Assembly (NCBI GenBank): GCA_030278955.1
Contig: JAOANR010000003.1
Span: 31,759,227 to 31,823,226, forward strand
DNA: 64,000 bases
Source of the DNA: Hygrophila difformis
Taxonomy: Eukaryota; Streptophyta; Magnoliopsida; Lamiales; Acanthaceae
Direction of reading: 5' to 3'
In this document: piece by piece, positions 35,425-46,179 of the stretch
How the letters are laid out: every line of letters starts with the position of its first letter
Numbering within the stretch: position 1 is the stretch's first letter
Notes under the pieces: model-generated
The model's input: only the letters and a program-made list of their open reading frames with translations
What the model was told of the DNA's origin: nothing
The model's database searches: none
Translations under genes and position numbers: made by a program

Positions 35425-35834
35425 TGAGGCCAGAGTCCAAGGGTTCCGTAGCATCCACGGATAAGGCCTGATGGACTCTCCACTGGGGGTGTTGGGCTTT
35501 GTGGTCCCATCAAGTGGTCTTCCACTGGGCTGCATGGTACCACTATATCAGTGAGATCGTGCAGATCCATCCCTAAGTCCTTGATTTGGTCTATCATCGC
35601 ATCGCTTCGTTCGGTGAGTTTTCGCACTTGAGTTTCTAAGTCTTTTATGCGACCCTGATCAACAGCTCTCAAATTCAGGAAGTGTTGGAGGTCATCTTCC
35701 CTTAAGTCTCCCATTTGGTGCAGATTTGCCTCCAAGTGAGCTACACGATGTTTCATTTGTTCCATGGTTTGTTGGGAGTCGAAGTGAGCGTTCATCATTT
35801 TGATCATCAAGTTCATCATGTCTTGACTAGCCAT
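35410..35834 (-). CDS. Leader coiled-coil ORF (element B, 3' truncated)
   Basis: ATG at 35834. The coiled coil of about 110 residues (MKHRVAHLEANLHQMG; DLETQVRKLTERSD) and the conserved GTLGLWPHMV are retained. The natural C-terminus is replaced by junction-derived residues because the cargo joins here; the frame runs on to 35364. It carries a 10-residue insertion after DLRED compared with the element A copy. Confidence 0.65.
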
Positions 35835-35839
35835 CTAGC

Positions 35840-36118
35840 GTAAGCAAAAGATCTAGGTTAAAATTCGCTAGAATTCTAAGTTAAAATTCGCCAAGATTCT
35901 CAGTTAAAATTCGCCAAGATTCTAAGTTCTCTAAAAAAGGAAATGCAATATGCAAATGCAAATGATGATTCCCCCCCAAAAATAATTCAAGCATTGTTTA
36001 CATATATACATACATTTTTTTTTCTATTTTCCATGGGTTTAAAAATAAAATTTATTCCATGGAAATAATACTTTTAAAAATTTAAAATAATAGTCAAGAT
36101 GCTAGTGCACATTTAAAA

Positions 36119-36184
<66 letters not shown>

Positions 36185-36230
36185 GTTTAAAAATAATAAT
36201 GGTTTAAAAATAATAGTTTAAAAATAGCCG
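35840..36230. repeat. Element B leader with (TAA)n microsatellite
   Basis: Three short repeats of AGTTAAAATTCGC(C/T)A at about 35858-35915, then AT-rich sequence with about 22 TAA units at 36117-36184. No gene seen. Confidence 0.75.
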
Positions 36231-36243
36231 GGCTCTGATACCA
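36231..36243 (-). other. Element B primer-binding site (tRNA-iMet)
   Basis: A perfect TGGTATCAGAGCC on the minus strand, three bases inside the LTR edge at 36247. Confidence 0.9.
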
Positions 36244-36246
36244 ACT

Positions 36247-38794
36247 TGTAACACCCCGATTTTTGGTCACCCAGGTCGGGATGTCACCGCCACACCTCCC
36301 TAGCAAGACACGGTTTCTCCGAGCTTGCTAAAGAGATGCAAGGCTAGGTATTGCAGAATTTAAAAGTATTTAAAAGCATTCAAAACAGCCCATACAATAT
36401 AAGTTTGAAAATAATATCATAATGCAGCGGAAAACAATATCAGAGTGTAGGTTTTGCAGCGGAAAATGTTAATAGGGCCAACATGGCCAAAACACGGGTT
36501 AAACAGGCCCGTTCATACTACAATCTAATGCAAGAATTTAAATATAAAAGTTTCCCAAAATCCCAAGCATGTTCGTGCTCATGTTCATTCCACATACTCT
36601 GTAAGAAAAAGGAAATAAATGGTTTGGTCAGCACAACTTGCTGAGTAAGTTAATACAGACATGGTCGTGGGGTTTAAAAGCCATTAATTAATATTTGAAT
36701 AGAAGCATGATAATAAATCATAAATAATTCAATTTAGTTATCTAACCAATTTGCATAATTAATTCATGGCACTAATCCATAATACATTTAACATAATTTA
36801 AATAAAAGCCATAATTAATTTAAATGAAGCATTTAATAATTTAAAAGACAATAAGTAAATATTTAACTATCCCCATTACTCCCAAGATTTAGTATTTCAA
36901 GTATTTCACGATTGAATTGCAATCTCGTCTAATTTAGCCGGAAGCCGGCGGCCGCAGCTGTATCTGCCTACCCAGTACCACACCGGAGCCACGGGAAACC
37001 CATATGGATATTCACGATAGTGTAGGCCATATATCTCATGCCGTTTTGGCAACATATCTCCAAATTTCACGCGGGTCACCATCGTCCATAAAGGCACGAA
37101 GTGAATCGTTAGGAGGGCACCCTGCAGAGCACTCACCCCCTAATTTTAAAAGATCAAGTTCGTAAAGGGGATTTCCTAAATTTCAGATTTCATGTATTTA
37201 TTTCAAAGAGTCTTCTACTCGTTAAACCTTAAAGGCTGGTTTCACCGTTTCAACAAGATTTCAAGATTAGACTCGGTCAACCGCAGTTTACTTCAAAATT
37301 CATTAAAAATCGAGTTTTAATCCAAAATTCTGAATTTGACAGGTGACTTGAAAACACATAGATGAACAAGTTTCATGTTTTAAGTTTTCCAATCCGAGGT
37401 ACGGAAGTAGGTGAAAACGTCAATCTTTAACAGGATGATATTCTGTCCGAAAATTCTAACACCAGTTTCAAGATTTCAAGATCTACCATAGCAAACTAAC
37501 TCCAAATTTGATGAAATTTTACAAAGAGATACCTAAGACATATATCTACAACTTCCATATTCGGCAAAGTCTGAATCGGTCTAGATCTAATGTCAAAAAC
37601 GTCATCAAGTTCAAACCTAAGTTCTGTCAAGATATCAAGATTCAAATTCAAGGCAGTTCGGTTGGAGAACGAATTCTGATATCAAATCATAACGAAAAAT
37701 TATGAAATTTTTACAGTAGCTAGAATAATGTCTTAGAAACGTTTTTTGAGTTTTAAGTTTTCTCGTTTGAACAGGTTTAAGGGTTCGGAAAAATCAAGCA
37801 AAAACGTTGCGCCGTTAACGATTTCGTTTTGACAGATTTTACGTTCTTGGTTTAAATCGTTAGATCAAGTGTATTTTAGATTCTCCCAAAACCATGGTAA
37901 GATTAACTTACTGATTGTTGGGCGTCCGGGAGCGTCGATTCGGAGGCGTGGCTTCCAGTCCACCGTTTATCTTCTCCATTCGTCGGGTTCTTCGTTCTAG
38001 ATCCGATTCGGGGCGTAGAGAAGAGAAAGAATGAAGTTAGAATCCGTTTTCGGATTGAGAACGTGAAAGATTGAATGGACCAGAACTTACCACAACGTTG
38101 GAGATCTTCCGGATTCGTCCAAAACAGTCTCGCCTTGGTTTCGTTCCTCCGACGACTCCGGGATTAGGGTTTTCGAACGTATAGAGAGTATAGATGTTTT
38201 GAAAAGTGTTCGGGGCTGACAAGAGGTGTTATTTATAGATAGGCACGACCTAGGGACGTCCAAGGTCTGCCTTGGTGAGTCTTGAGCTGAAAGGAATACA
38301 ACCGAAGTCGGAAAATCCGGATTCGGGCGAGTGAATCTCGCAACGGGCAAATCTGTTGGCTGGCGCGGCCGTGGCGCGCCGTTTAGCCACTGACCGCACG
38401 GCCACCGCGCGGCTGCCGCCTGGACTTCGGTCCGGGCGGGTCGTGCGATCCGTCGTGCTTTTCCTCCTCTCTTTCGGAGTTCTATCCCTCTATGTTCTCA
38501 GATTCGGATTTCCGGGGTATCTTCGGGTTCCTAATTCCTCTCTAAATTTTTACTCGGGTCTAAATACATGTTTGGACTCGAATTCTCGAGTCCATTGGTG
38601 TCGGGTTTCGGTGTACAATTTATTCGATTAAATTGTCTTGCATATTGGAACTTTGCTTCCTTTTTAGATTCGACGTCATTTCTCATTTCTTTCTCTCTTT
38701 ATTTATTTAGTGTATTTATTTATTTATTGTTTATTTATTTATTGTTTATTTATTTAATTATTTGTTTTATATTGCAAAATTCTCGGGTATTACA
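36247..38794 (-). mobile_element. Element B 5' LTR (2,548 bp)
   Basis: Complete, TGTAACACCCC to CGGGTATTACA. TATAAATA (minus) at 38230-38237, GC-rich block at about 38360-38455, and an ATTT-rich tract at 38690-38765 next to the outer end. Confidence 0.92.
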
Positions 38795-38889
38795 GGCCCG
38801 CACCGCGCGGGCTGCGGAAAACATTTTTTTTTTCATTTTTTTTATTTTATTTTGTTTTTCTTTATTTCATTTTACCTTACACGACTTAA

Positions 38890-39834
38890 TTGACCCGAGC
38901 TTACATTGATAATGTGGTACGACGACATGGGGTACCACATGACATCATTTCTGATAGAAACAGTAGATTTGTCTCTCACTTTTGGACGGAGTTACAAAAA
39001 GCTCTCGGTACACAAATTAAAATGAGCACTGCATTCCACCCGATGACGGATGGACAAACCGAGAGAACGATTCAAACATTGGAAGACATGCTAAGGGCAT
39101 GTGTATTGGAGTTTAAGGGAAGTTGGGAAAACCATTTACCCCTAATTGAGTTTTCCTACAACAATAGCTACCATGCTAGCATTGGCATGGCACCGTTCGA
39201 AGCACTGTATGGACGAAGGTGCCAAAGCCCGTTGAGTTGGGAGGAAAGCGATAAGGTTGTGGTAGTGGGACCACAACTTGTCGAAGATATGGCCCAACAA
39301 ATAAAAATGATCCAAGGGAAGATGAAAGTTGCCCAAGACCGCCAAAAGGGGTATGCCGATGTGAGACGAAAAGACCTAGAATTTCAAGTGGGCGATAAGG
39401 TTATGCTGAAGATATCACCAATGAAGGGGGTGATGCGCTTTGGTAAACGAGGGAAATTAAGCCCTCGATACATAGGACCTTATGAAATTCTAGAATGAGT
39501 CGGAAATCTATCCTACCGACTGGCTTTACTGCCACAATTGGCTCGAGTACATAATGTATTTCATGTCTCGCAATTGAAGAAGTATGTGACGGACCCGACA
39601 CATGTACTTCAGTCGGACGCGATTGAACTAGATGATGATTTGACTTATGAAGAGGTCCCAGTACGAATACTCGATGTCAAGGAAAGAGTGACAAGAAATA
39701 AGACCGTGAAGATGTTCAAGGTTCTTTGGTCGAACCATGAAAGTAAAACAACGACATGGGAATTGGAGTCGGACATGAGGGAACGTTACCCGACCTTGTT
39801 TCAAACTGATCCAACCACAGTTATGGGGACATAA
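38890..39834 (+). pseudogene. pol: Element A integrase C-terminus and chromodomain
   Basis: It begins inside the integrase core ([21 protein letters not shown], with FHPMTDGQTERTIQTLEDMLR), then SLIEFSYNNSYHASIGMAPFEALYG-type sequence, the GPYEILE barrel region, and a chromodomain (YEEVPVRILD; KVLWSNHESKTTTWELE) ending VMGT. An in-frame TGA at 39496-39498 stands where element B has Arg (ILERVGNL), a CGA to TGA change. The upstream integrase, RNase H and RT are absent; the sequence joins the cargo promoter side near 38885. Confidence 0.88.
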
Positions 39835-40096
39835 CTGTAAGCCTAAGGGGGAGAGGATGTAACACTGTGTAATTTAGTCCGAAATAAATAAACAAATTCA
39901 AATTATTTTGAACTACGTAATGGCTTGATCCCTTCACAAGGTACGTAGGCAACTCGGAAATCTCAATTCTGAGTTCAGTCATAATATAATATATAAATAA
40001 AGAAAACACGGAACGAACGGAAAGACACTAGTTCTTAGCTCGAGAGAAGCCGAAACGCAACTTCGAGGACGAAGTTGATTCTTAAGGAGGGTAGAT
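39835..40096 (+). other. Element A 3' untranslated region with two polypurine tracts
   Basis: The AGTTATGGGGACATAACTG palindrome spans the pol stop. AAGGGGGAGAGGA (about 39845-39857) is followed by LTR-like TGTAACACTGTG. About 240 bp later AAGGAGGGTAGAT (40084-40096) precedes the true LTR start. Confidence 0.7.
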
Positions 40097-41954
40097 TGTA
40101 ATAACCGAGAAATTGGTCTCATAAATAAATAAATAAATAATTAAAAGATGAAATGAGAAATGAAATTTAATTCAAAAACGAATGAAAGTTCCAAGAGCCC
40201 GTGAAGTCAAAGGTAATTTAATTAAATAAATTGTTGCACGGGAACCCAATACAAAATGTACTCAATATTTCAAACCCGAAGTTAAATGGAGATCCGAATA
40301 AAATTACGATAGGAATTCAGAGCCCAAGAATAGCCCGAAAATCGAAGCCCAAGAACATAGGAGGATAGAAGTACGAAAGAGAGGAGAAAAGGCCAGACGG
40401 ATCGCACGACCCGGCCCGGACCAAAGTCCAGGCCAAGGCCGCGCGGTCGCCGCGTGGGGCGAGCCCTCGAACGTGCCACGGGCGCGCCATCTCCCAGAAA
40501 CGACCCGTGCGAGATTCACTCGCCCGATTTCGGATTTTTCGAGTCGGTTCAATGTCTTTCGGTCCAAGACTCTCCATATCAGCTCTTGGACGTCCTCAAG
40601 ACCTTGTGAGTCTATAAAAAGGCCTCTTGACAGCCCCGTACATCCTTTTGAACATCTTCGAAATTTCACATACCGAAAACCCTAATTCTAAGACATTGGA
40701 GGCAAGGAGTCAGCGAAGGAGGCAGTATTTTGGAAGAATCCAGAGACTCCCGAGCATAGGTGAAGAGTGTGGTAAGACGTTTTCCACATTACCTATCCAA
40801 ATTCTGAGCACGAACCTAACTTAGTCCGTTTTTCTTTCTAAACCGCGGTTCGGATCAAGAAGGAGGAGTACGAAGGATTTCGGGAGACAAACGGTGAGCG
40901 CGGAGGCCACGACTTCAAATTAGGAGAGCCGTAGAACCATATCAAGTAAGTTGATCCTTACTTAGGGTTCATGGTGGCTAAATGTAACCCGAACATAAAG
41001 ATCTATCAAGAAACCCCATAAAATCTGTCAAAATGGAATTTCACGCACGCAGTGTTAGTACTCGAATTTTTCAGACCCTTTAACGTGCTCAAACGGAAAA
41101 ACTCAAAACATAAAAAGTGTTACTAAGACTCTGTTCTACGTTTTTTAAAAATTTCATAATTTTTCATTAAGTTTTGATGCCTGAAATCTGACCCAGACGA
41201 ACCTGCAACAAAATTAAATCTTGAAATGGTGAAAGATTTAGTTTTTGAACTTCTTGGCTATTTTGACACTCGATCTAGGTGAATTAGGACTTGAGTTGAA
41301 CATGAAAGTTGTAGATCTTTGAGTCATGAATACCTCTGTAAAATTTCATAAAGATTAGAGTTCATTTGATAAGTTAAAAATCGGATCTTTGAAATTTCCT
41401 AAGTTCTGAATTCTGACAGATTTAAGTCTTTGTACAAATTCAAACTTTTGACTCGTTTCCTTACCCCGGATCGAAAAACTTAAAATTGTGAACTGTATGT
41501 ACATGTTTTCTTTAAATTAATTAAACGCTTTAAAACCCCATTGTTGTAGGCTGGGGATTAACTTACTCAGTATTTTTATACTAACAACCATTGTATTTTC
41601 CTTTTTCTTTCAAAGTATAGACAACATGCATGAGCATAGCATGCATCTGGCTTTGGGGAAACATTTTTAAATTCTGTTCTTAACTATGACTTGCATAACG
41701 GGCCTGTTTAACCCGTGTTTTGGCCATGTTGGCCCCTTTACATTCTTTTACATTTCCGCTGCTAGTTAAATAAATATTACATATGATTTACTCTGATATT
41801 TTTAAATTATGTTTATTTTATGGGCTTGTTTAAATATTTTAAATACTGAAACCCATAGTCTTGCATCTCTCTAGCCAGCTCGAAGAAGTCGTGTCTTGCT
41901 AGGGAGGTGTGGCGGTGACATTCCGGCCTGGGTTATCAAAACTGGGGTGTTACA
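40097..41954 (+). mobile_element. Element A 3' LTR (1,858 bp, internally deleted)
   Basis: TGTAATAACCGAG to GGGGTGTTACA. TATA at 40613-40620; GC-rich block at about 40413-40495. About 650 bp is deleted near 41487 compared with the 5' LTR. Confidence 0.9.
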
Positions 41955-42640
41955 CTATGCCCATGACTTTTTATATGAAGAGAATATTTGACAAATGCAC
42001 ATATGTTGGACGGAAGAGATATTTTCCTTAAAAAAAGTGGTGAAAGGAGCTTGTTAGATGATTAAAATCACCCATAACAGCCCTCCGATCCAAAACAAAA
42101 CAGCTATACTCTACCAACACAAGTAGGCATTAGCAATTGGCCTGATCACAACTACGCATCGAAACACAACTATTTAAATTGCTTAACTTCAAACACTTTG
42201 CCTAGACAAAATCAAACATGAAACAGACGCACCTCTGTGTTACACCAGGTAAAATCAAATATCAAAACACAGCAACATTAATTTCAAACAGACGGACATC
42301 AGACCAAGCAACCAACACCAGTTTTAAAACCAACCTTGAAGCTTCCCTACTCCAGCTGCTCCACATCTTGCCCAGAGGTCCACAAGATCGTATCTCTCCC
42401 TTATGAATATTGTCTCAGACCAAAGCCTTTGACGGAACAACCTGATTGCAATCTTTCCTTCATCTTGTTGCTCCGCTACCTGCTAAATACTCGGCCACAA
42501 CATTGCACTACCTCCGCCTATATCATATTCTGATTTCTCCTCCATGTTTCAGCCGCATTATATCACAGGTATTACTAAGTAGCTAAACCAGAATTTACAT
42601 ATCGCACAACTCCTGAAATCTGCACAATCGACTATTAAAA
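41955..42640 (-). other. LINE 3' untranslated or flanking sequence
   Basis: No gene seen; the small ORFs here are not credible. The boundary between LINE and older sequence could not be found. Confidence 0.4.
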
Positions 42641-42649
42641 CCATTCCTC

Positions 42650-43060
42650 CCTACTATTATCTCCCATAGCTCCTTTCTTTGCCCAATAATCCGCAATATC
42701 ATTTCTTTCACGCATAATATGTTGAAAGCGCACTTCCCCCGCAAAGTTAATAACTGTCAAAATTGGCCCTAGCAACTGATGGAAATGCCCAGGCACTGCT
42801 CTTTTTAAGCCAACACACTACATTATAGGAGTCACATTCAAAAACTAATTTGGGAAGTGGGAAGCCTTGATCTCGTATGATAGCCTCACAAACACGCTTG
42901 AGTGCTATGACCTCAACTGTATTAGAATCCGAACACCCAATATGATCGGACAGAATAAATATTGCATTCCCTTCATCATCTCTTATAATACTACCAACTC
43001 CAGCTGGCCCCGGATTGCCAAGTGAAGAGCCATCCGTATTAATTTTCCACCACCCTCTAT
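42650..43060 (-). pseudogene. LINE RNase H domain
   Basis: The minus strand encodes GWWKINTDGSSLGNPGPAGVG (first catalytic Asp in TDGS), IIRDDEG, a VEVIALKR helix, VFECDSYNVV (catalytic Asp) and HIMRERNDIADYWAKKG (catalytic Asp). This is the RNase H-like fold (RVT_3) typical of the C-terminus of plant L1 LINEs. Upstream stops and shifts separate it from RT. Confidence 0.8.
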
Positions 43061-43070
43061 CCGCCCGAAT

Positions 43071-43481
43071 CTAAACCAATCCACTTCTGGGAGTCTTAGC
43101 CATGTGTTTATTTCTCTCTATCAGTCCATGCGGAAAAGACTCATTTAAACTACTAAAGTTAACCTCCCTTCCATCCTTCATCAACTTCCACCACAGAGCC
43201 ACCCTCCATCTAATTTCCTCCTCCATCATGTACCCATCAAAACTCCTCCCTTTGAAGATCATTTAGTTCCGCCATTTCCAGATTGTCCAAAGCACTGCCA
43301 TTCCTGTGATCATCCAAGCTTCCCTCCATCCGTGTTTAAGGTCAGCACCCAGCCACCACCTCAAAAGATCAATAGCGCTTCCTGGAATAGCCCAACTCAC
43401 TCCAAACCATCTAGCACCTTTATACCATATTTGACCCACCACCACGCACTGATAGAAAAGGTGATCTATCGATTCACTCGC

Positions 43482-43512
<31 letters not shown>

Positions 43513-44730
43513 ATACACATTGGTCATTTCCATTTTGTAAACACCCTCGCATAACCAATACCTCCCTGACTGGAAACGCCCCTACTAAAATTTTCCATGC
43601 TAAGAGTAAAAAACCTTCAGTAGGCATTTGGTCTTCCAAAGGCACCTCCACATCCACTTCGTTTCTGCATCCACCTCACCACTCCTGCGATTCCAGCAAG
43701 ATTTGGTCGAGATGTTTCCATTCGCCTCCCTTAACCACTTCACCTGGTCTTCCAAATACCTGCAAAAATTTTTCCTGTTTATTACATTCATGAAATTGGC
43801 CCACACTCCCCTCTCCCAGTCGAATAAAGGCCTTCTCAACCTAATACACAATTCCCACTCAAATCCCCTCCAATTTCCAAACTCATCTATTTTCCCTTCC
43901 TCATTTAACGCCAATACAAAAATGCGGGGAAATAACTCCTTCAAAGGTCTTTCCCCATCCACCCATTTATCCAACCAAAATCTGGTTCTAGATCCATTTC
44001 CAACTAAAATTATGAAATTATCTCCAACCCCCTCCCTGCTAGAACCCTCCCATGAGCTGCATATCCTACCCCAAAGTGAACGACAACTTCTAATCTCCGG
44101 AACCAATGGAGAGTTATTTCTATAATACTTCGCATCAATGACATCCTTCCACAATGAATTCTCCCTGCCAAACCTCCACCTCCATTTCAATAATAAGGCT
44201 GTATTGAACCTTTGACAGTTCCATATATTGAGACCGCCCTCTTCCTTTCTCATACAGACCCGGTCCCAATTCACTAAGTGAATTTTCCTCTTCCCATCCC
44301 AATCCTTCCAGAAAAAATTCCTCTTCAATCTCTCCAACCTTTCGGCCACAGTAGCTAGGATTTTGAAAATTGATAAAAAATACACCGGTAAACAATTAAT
44401 ACCGAATTAATCAAGCAAAGTCTCCCTGCCTGTGATAATAACCGACCCTTCCAACCCGCCAACCTTTTCTCCACCTTCTCCAAAATTGGTTGCCACAATG
44501 ACGTGTTGTTAATTCTCCCCCCAACCGGAATCCCCAAATATTTCATAAACCACACTCCCTCCCCACACCCAAGCACATCAGCCGCATCTCTAACCACTTC
44601 CACCGAACAGTTCAGTCCATAGATACGGCTTTTCCCAAAATTAATTTGCAGACCCGTCGCCAAAGAAAAACATATTAGTAGTCTTTTAATAACTATAGCC
44701 TGGTCCACTTCCCCCTCACAAAATAATATT
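43071..44730 (-). pseudogene. LINE RT C-terminus and zf-RVT region
   Basis: It starts right after the YADD break with ILFCEGE, then LATGLQINFGKSRIYGLN, KYLGIPVGGR and LAGWKGRLLSQAGRLCLINSVL (44708-44355), typical of L1 RT after the catalytic site. In another frame (44385-43600) follow RLKRNFFWKDWDGKRKIHLVNW and the W-rich connection. The zinc region has LLAWKILVGAFPVREVL, DQCVF and, after the G30 tract, ESIDHLFYQC. Three or more frameshifts. Confidence 0.85.
43481..43510. repeat. C30 homopolymer (G30 on the LINE coding strand)
   Basis: Thirty consecutive C on the plus strand, inside the zf-RVT region between the CVF and ESIDHLF codons. The ancestral LINE probably had a short G-rich loop here, since expanded. 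Assembly length may be unreliable. Confidence 0.85.
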
Positions 44731-44735
44731 GTATC

Positions 44736-46179
44736 TGTAATACCCGAGAATTTTGCAACATAACAAAATAATTAAATAAATAAATAATAAATAAATAAAT
44801 AATAAATAAGTAAATAATAAATAAATACACTAAATAAATAAAGAGAGAAAGAAATGAGAAATGAAGTCGAATCTAAAAAGGAATCAAAGTTCCAATACGC
44901 AAGACAATTTAATCGAATAAATTGTACAACAAAACCCGACACAAATGAACTCGAGAATTCGAGCCCAAACATGCATTTAGACCCGAGTAAAAATTTAGAG
45001 AGGAAATAGGAACCCGAAGATACCCCGGAAATCCGAATCCGAGAACTTAGAGGGGTAGAAGTCCGAAAGAGAGGAGGAAAAGCACGACGGATCGCACGAC
45101 CCACCCGGACCGCAGTCCAGGCGGCAGCCGCGCGGTGGCCGCGCGGTCAATGGCCAAACGGCGCGCCACGGCCGCGCCAGCCTACAGATTCGCCCGTTGC
45201 GAAATTTACTCGCCCGAATCCGGATTTTCCGACTTCGGTTGTATTCCTTTCGGCTCAAGACTCACCAAGGCCGACCTTGGACGTCCCTAGGTCGTGCCTA
45301 TCTATAAATAAGACCTCTTGTCAGCCCCGAACATTTTCCAAAACCCTACAACTCTCTATACGTTTGAAAACCCTAATTCCGGAGTCGTCGGAGGCACGAA
45401 ACTAAGGTGAGGACTGTTTGGACAAAAATTGGGAGATCTTCAACGTTGTGGTAAGTTCTGATCCGAACCTTATTCCATATACGATCCGAAAATGGATTCT
45501 AACTTCATTCTTTTTCTTCTCTACACCACGAATCGGATCTAGAACGAAGAACCCGACGAACGGAGAAGATAAACGGTGGACTGGAAGCCACACCTCCGAA
45601 TCGACGATCTCGGACACCCAACAATCAGTAAGTTAATCTTACTATGGTTTTGGGAGGATTTAAAATACACTTGATCTAACGATTTAAACTAAGAACGTAA
45701 AATCTGTCAAAACGAAATCTTTAACGGCGCAGCGTTTTTGCTTGATGTTTCCGAACCCTTAAACCTGTTCAAACGAGAAAACTTAAACACGAAAAACTTT
45801 CCTAAGAAATTAATCTAGCTACTGTAAAAATTTCATAATTTTTCGTTAGGATTTGATATCTGAATTCGTTCTCAAACCGAACTGCTTTGAATTTGAATCT
45901 TGAAAACTGGACAGAACTTAGGTTCGAACTTGATGACATTTTTGACATTAGATCTAAACCGATTCAGAACTTTCGCCGAACATGGAAGTTGTAGATATAT
46001 GTCTTAGGTATCTCTCTGTAAAATTTCATCAAATTTGGAGTTAGTTTGCTATGGTAGATCTTGAAATCTTGAAACTGGTGTTAGAATTTTCGGACAGATT
46101 AGCATCCTGTTAAAGATTGACGTTTTTCACCTACTTCCGTACCTCGAATTGAAAAACGTAAAACATGAAACTTGTTCAT
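44736..46179 (+). mobile_element. Element C 5' LTR, truncated
   Basis: It matches 47613-49030 of the 3' LTR. TATAAATA at 45303-45310 and a GC-rich block with two forward and two inverted arms at about 45120-45180. At 46179 (CTTGTTCAT) it jumps into the pol linker. Confidence 0.9.

Larger units (their letters stand above)
28653..38794 (-). mobile_element. Chromovirus element B with antisense cargo gene, 10,142 bp, TSD GGCCC
   Basis: Both termini are intact (TGTAACACCCC at 28653, CGGGTATTACA at 38794) and GGCCC flanks both sides (28648-28652 and 38795-38799). Minus-strand order: 5' LTR (36247-38794), primer site, coiled-coil ORF, cargo gene in antisense (plus strand, 33480-35420), RT C-terminus, RNase H, integrase, chromodomain, 3' LTR. 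Gag, protease and most of RT are missing and their place is taken by the cargo. It inserted into the promoter block of the homologous cargo of element A. Confidence 0.92.
22830..41954 (+). mobile_element. Chromovirus element A with antisense cargo gene (split by element B)
   Basis: The body is 22830-28652 joined to 38800-41954; 28653-38799 is element B plus the target duplication. Order on the plus strand: 5' LTR (its first 94 or so bases lost), tRNA-iMet primer site, coiled-coil ORF, antisense cargo gene (27843-26535 with promoter and 5' intron up to about 28650 and beyond the insertion), integrase remnant with chromodomain (38890-39834), polypurine tracts, 3' LTR. Gag, protease, RT and RNase H are absent. 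It is non-autonomous, and element B shows the same plan. Confidence 0.85.
41955..44735 (-). mobile_element. L1-type LINE, 3' portion
   Basis: On the minus strand: the RT C-terminal part, a connecting region, the zf-RVT zinc region, an RNase H and then a 3' untranslated region (41955-42640) without a clear poly(A). The 5' continuation is at 50086-50486 beyond element C. The copy is broken by frameshifts and a C30 tract. Confidence 0.85.

Noticed and set aside
38221..38794. tRNA or rRNA gene search in GC-rich blocks
   Set aside because: No cloverleaf or rRNA motif; the stems are the LTR inverted repeats.
43332..44125. Plus-strand ORFs of 153 and 165 aa
   Set aside because: Antisense to the recognisable LINE RT and zinc region; they contain the C30 tract as a Pro run.
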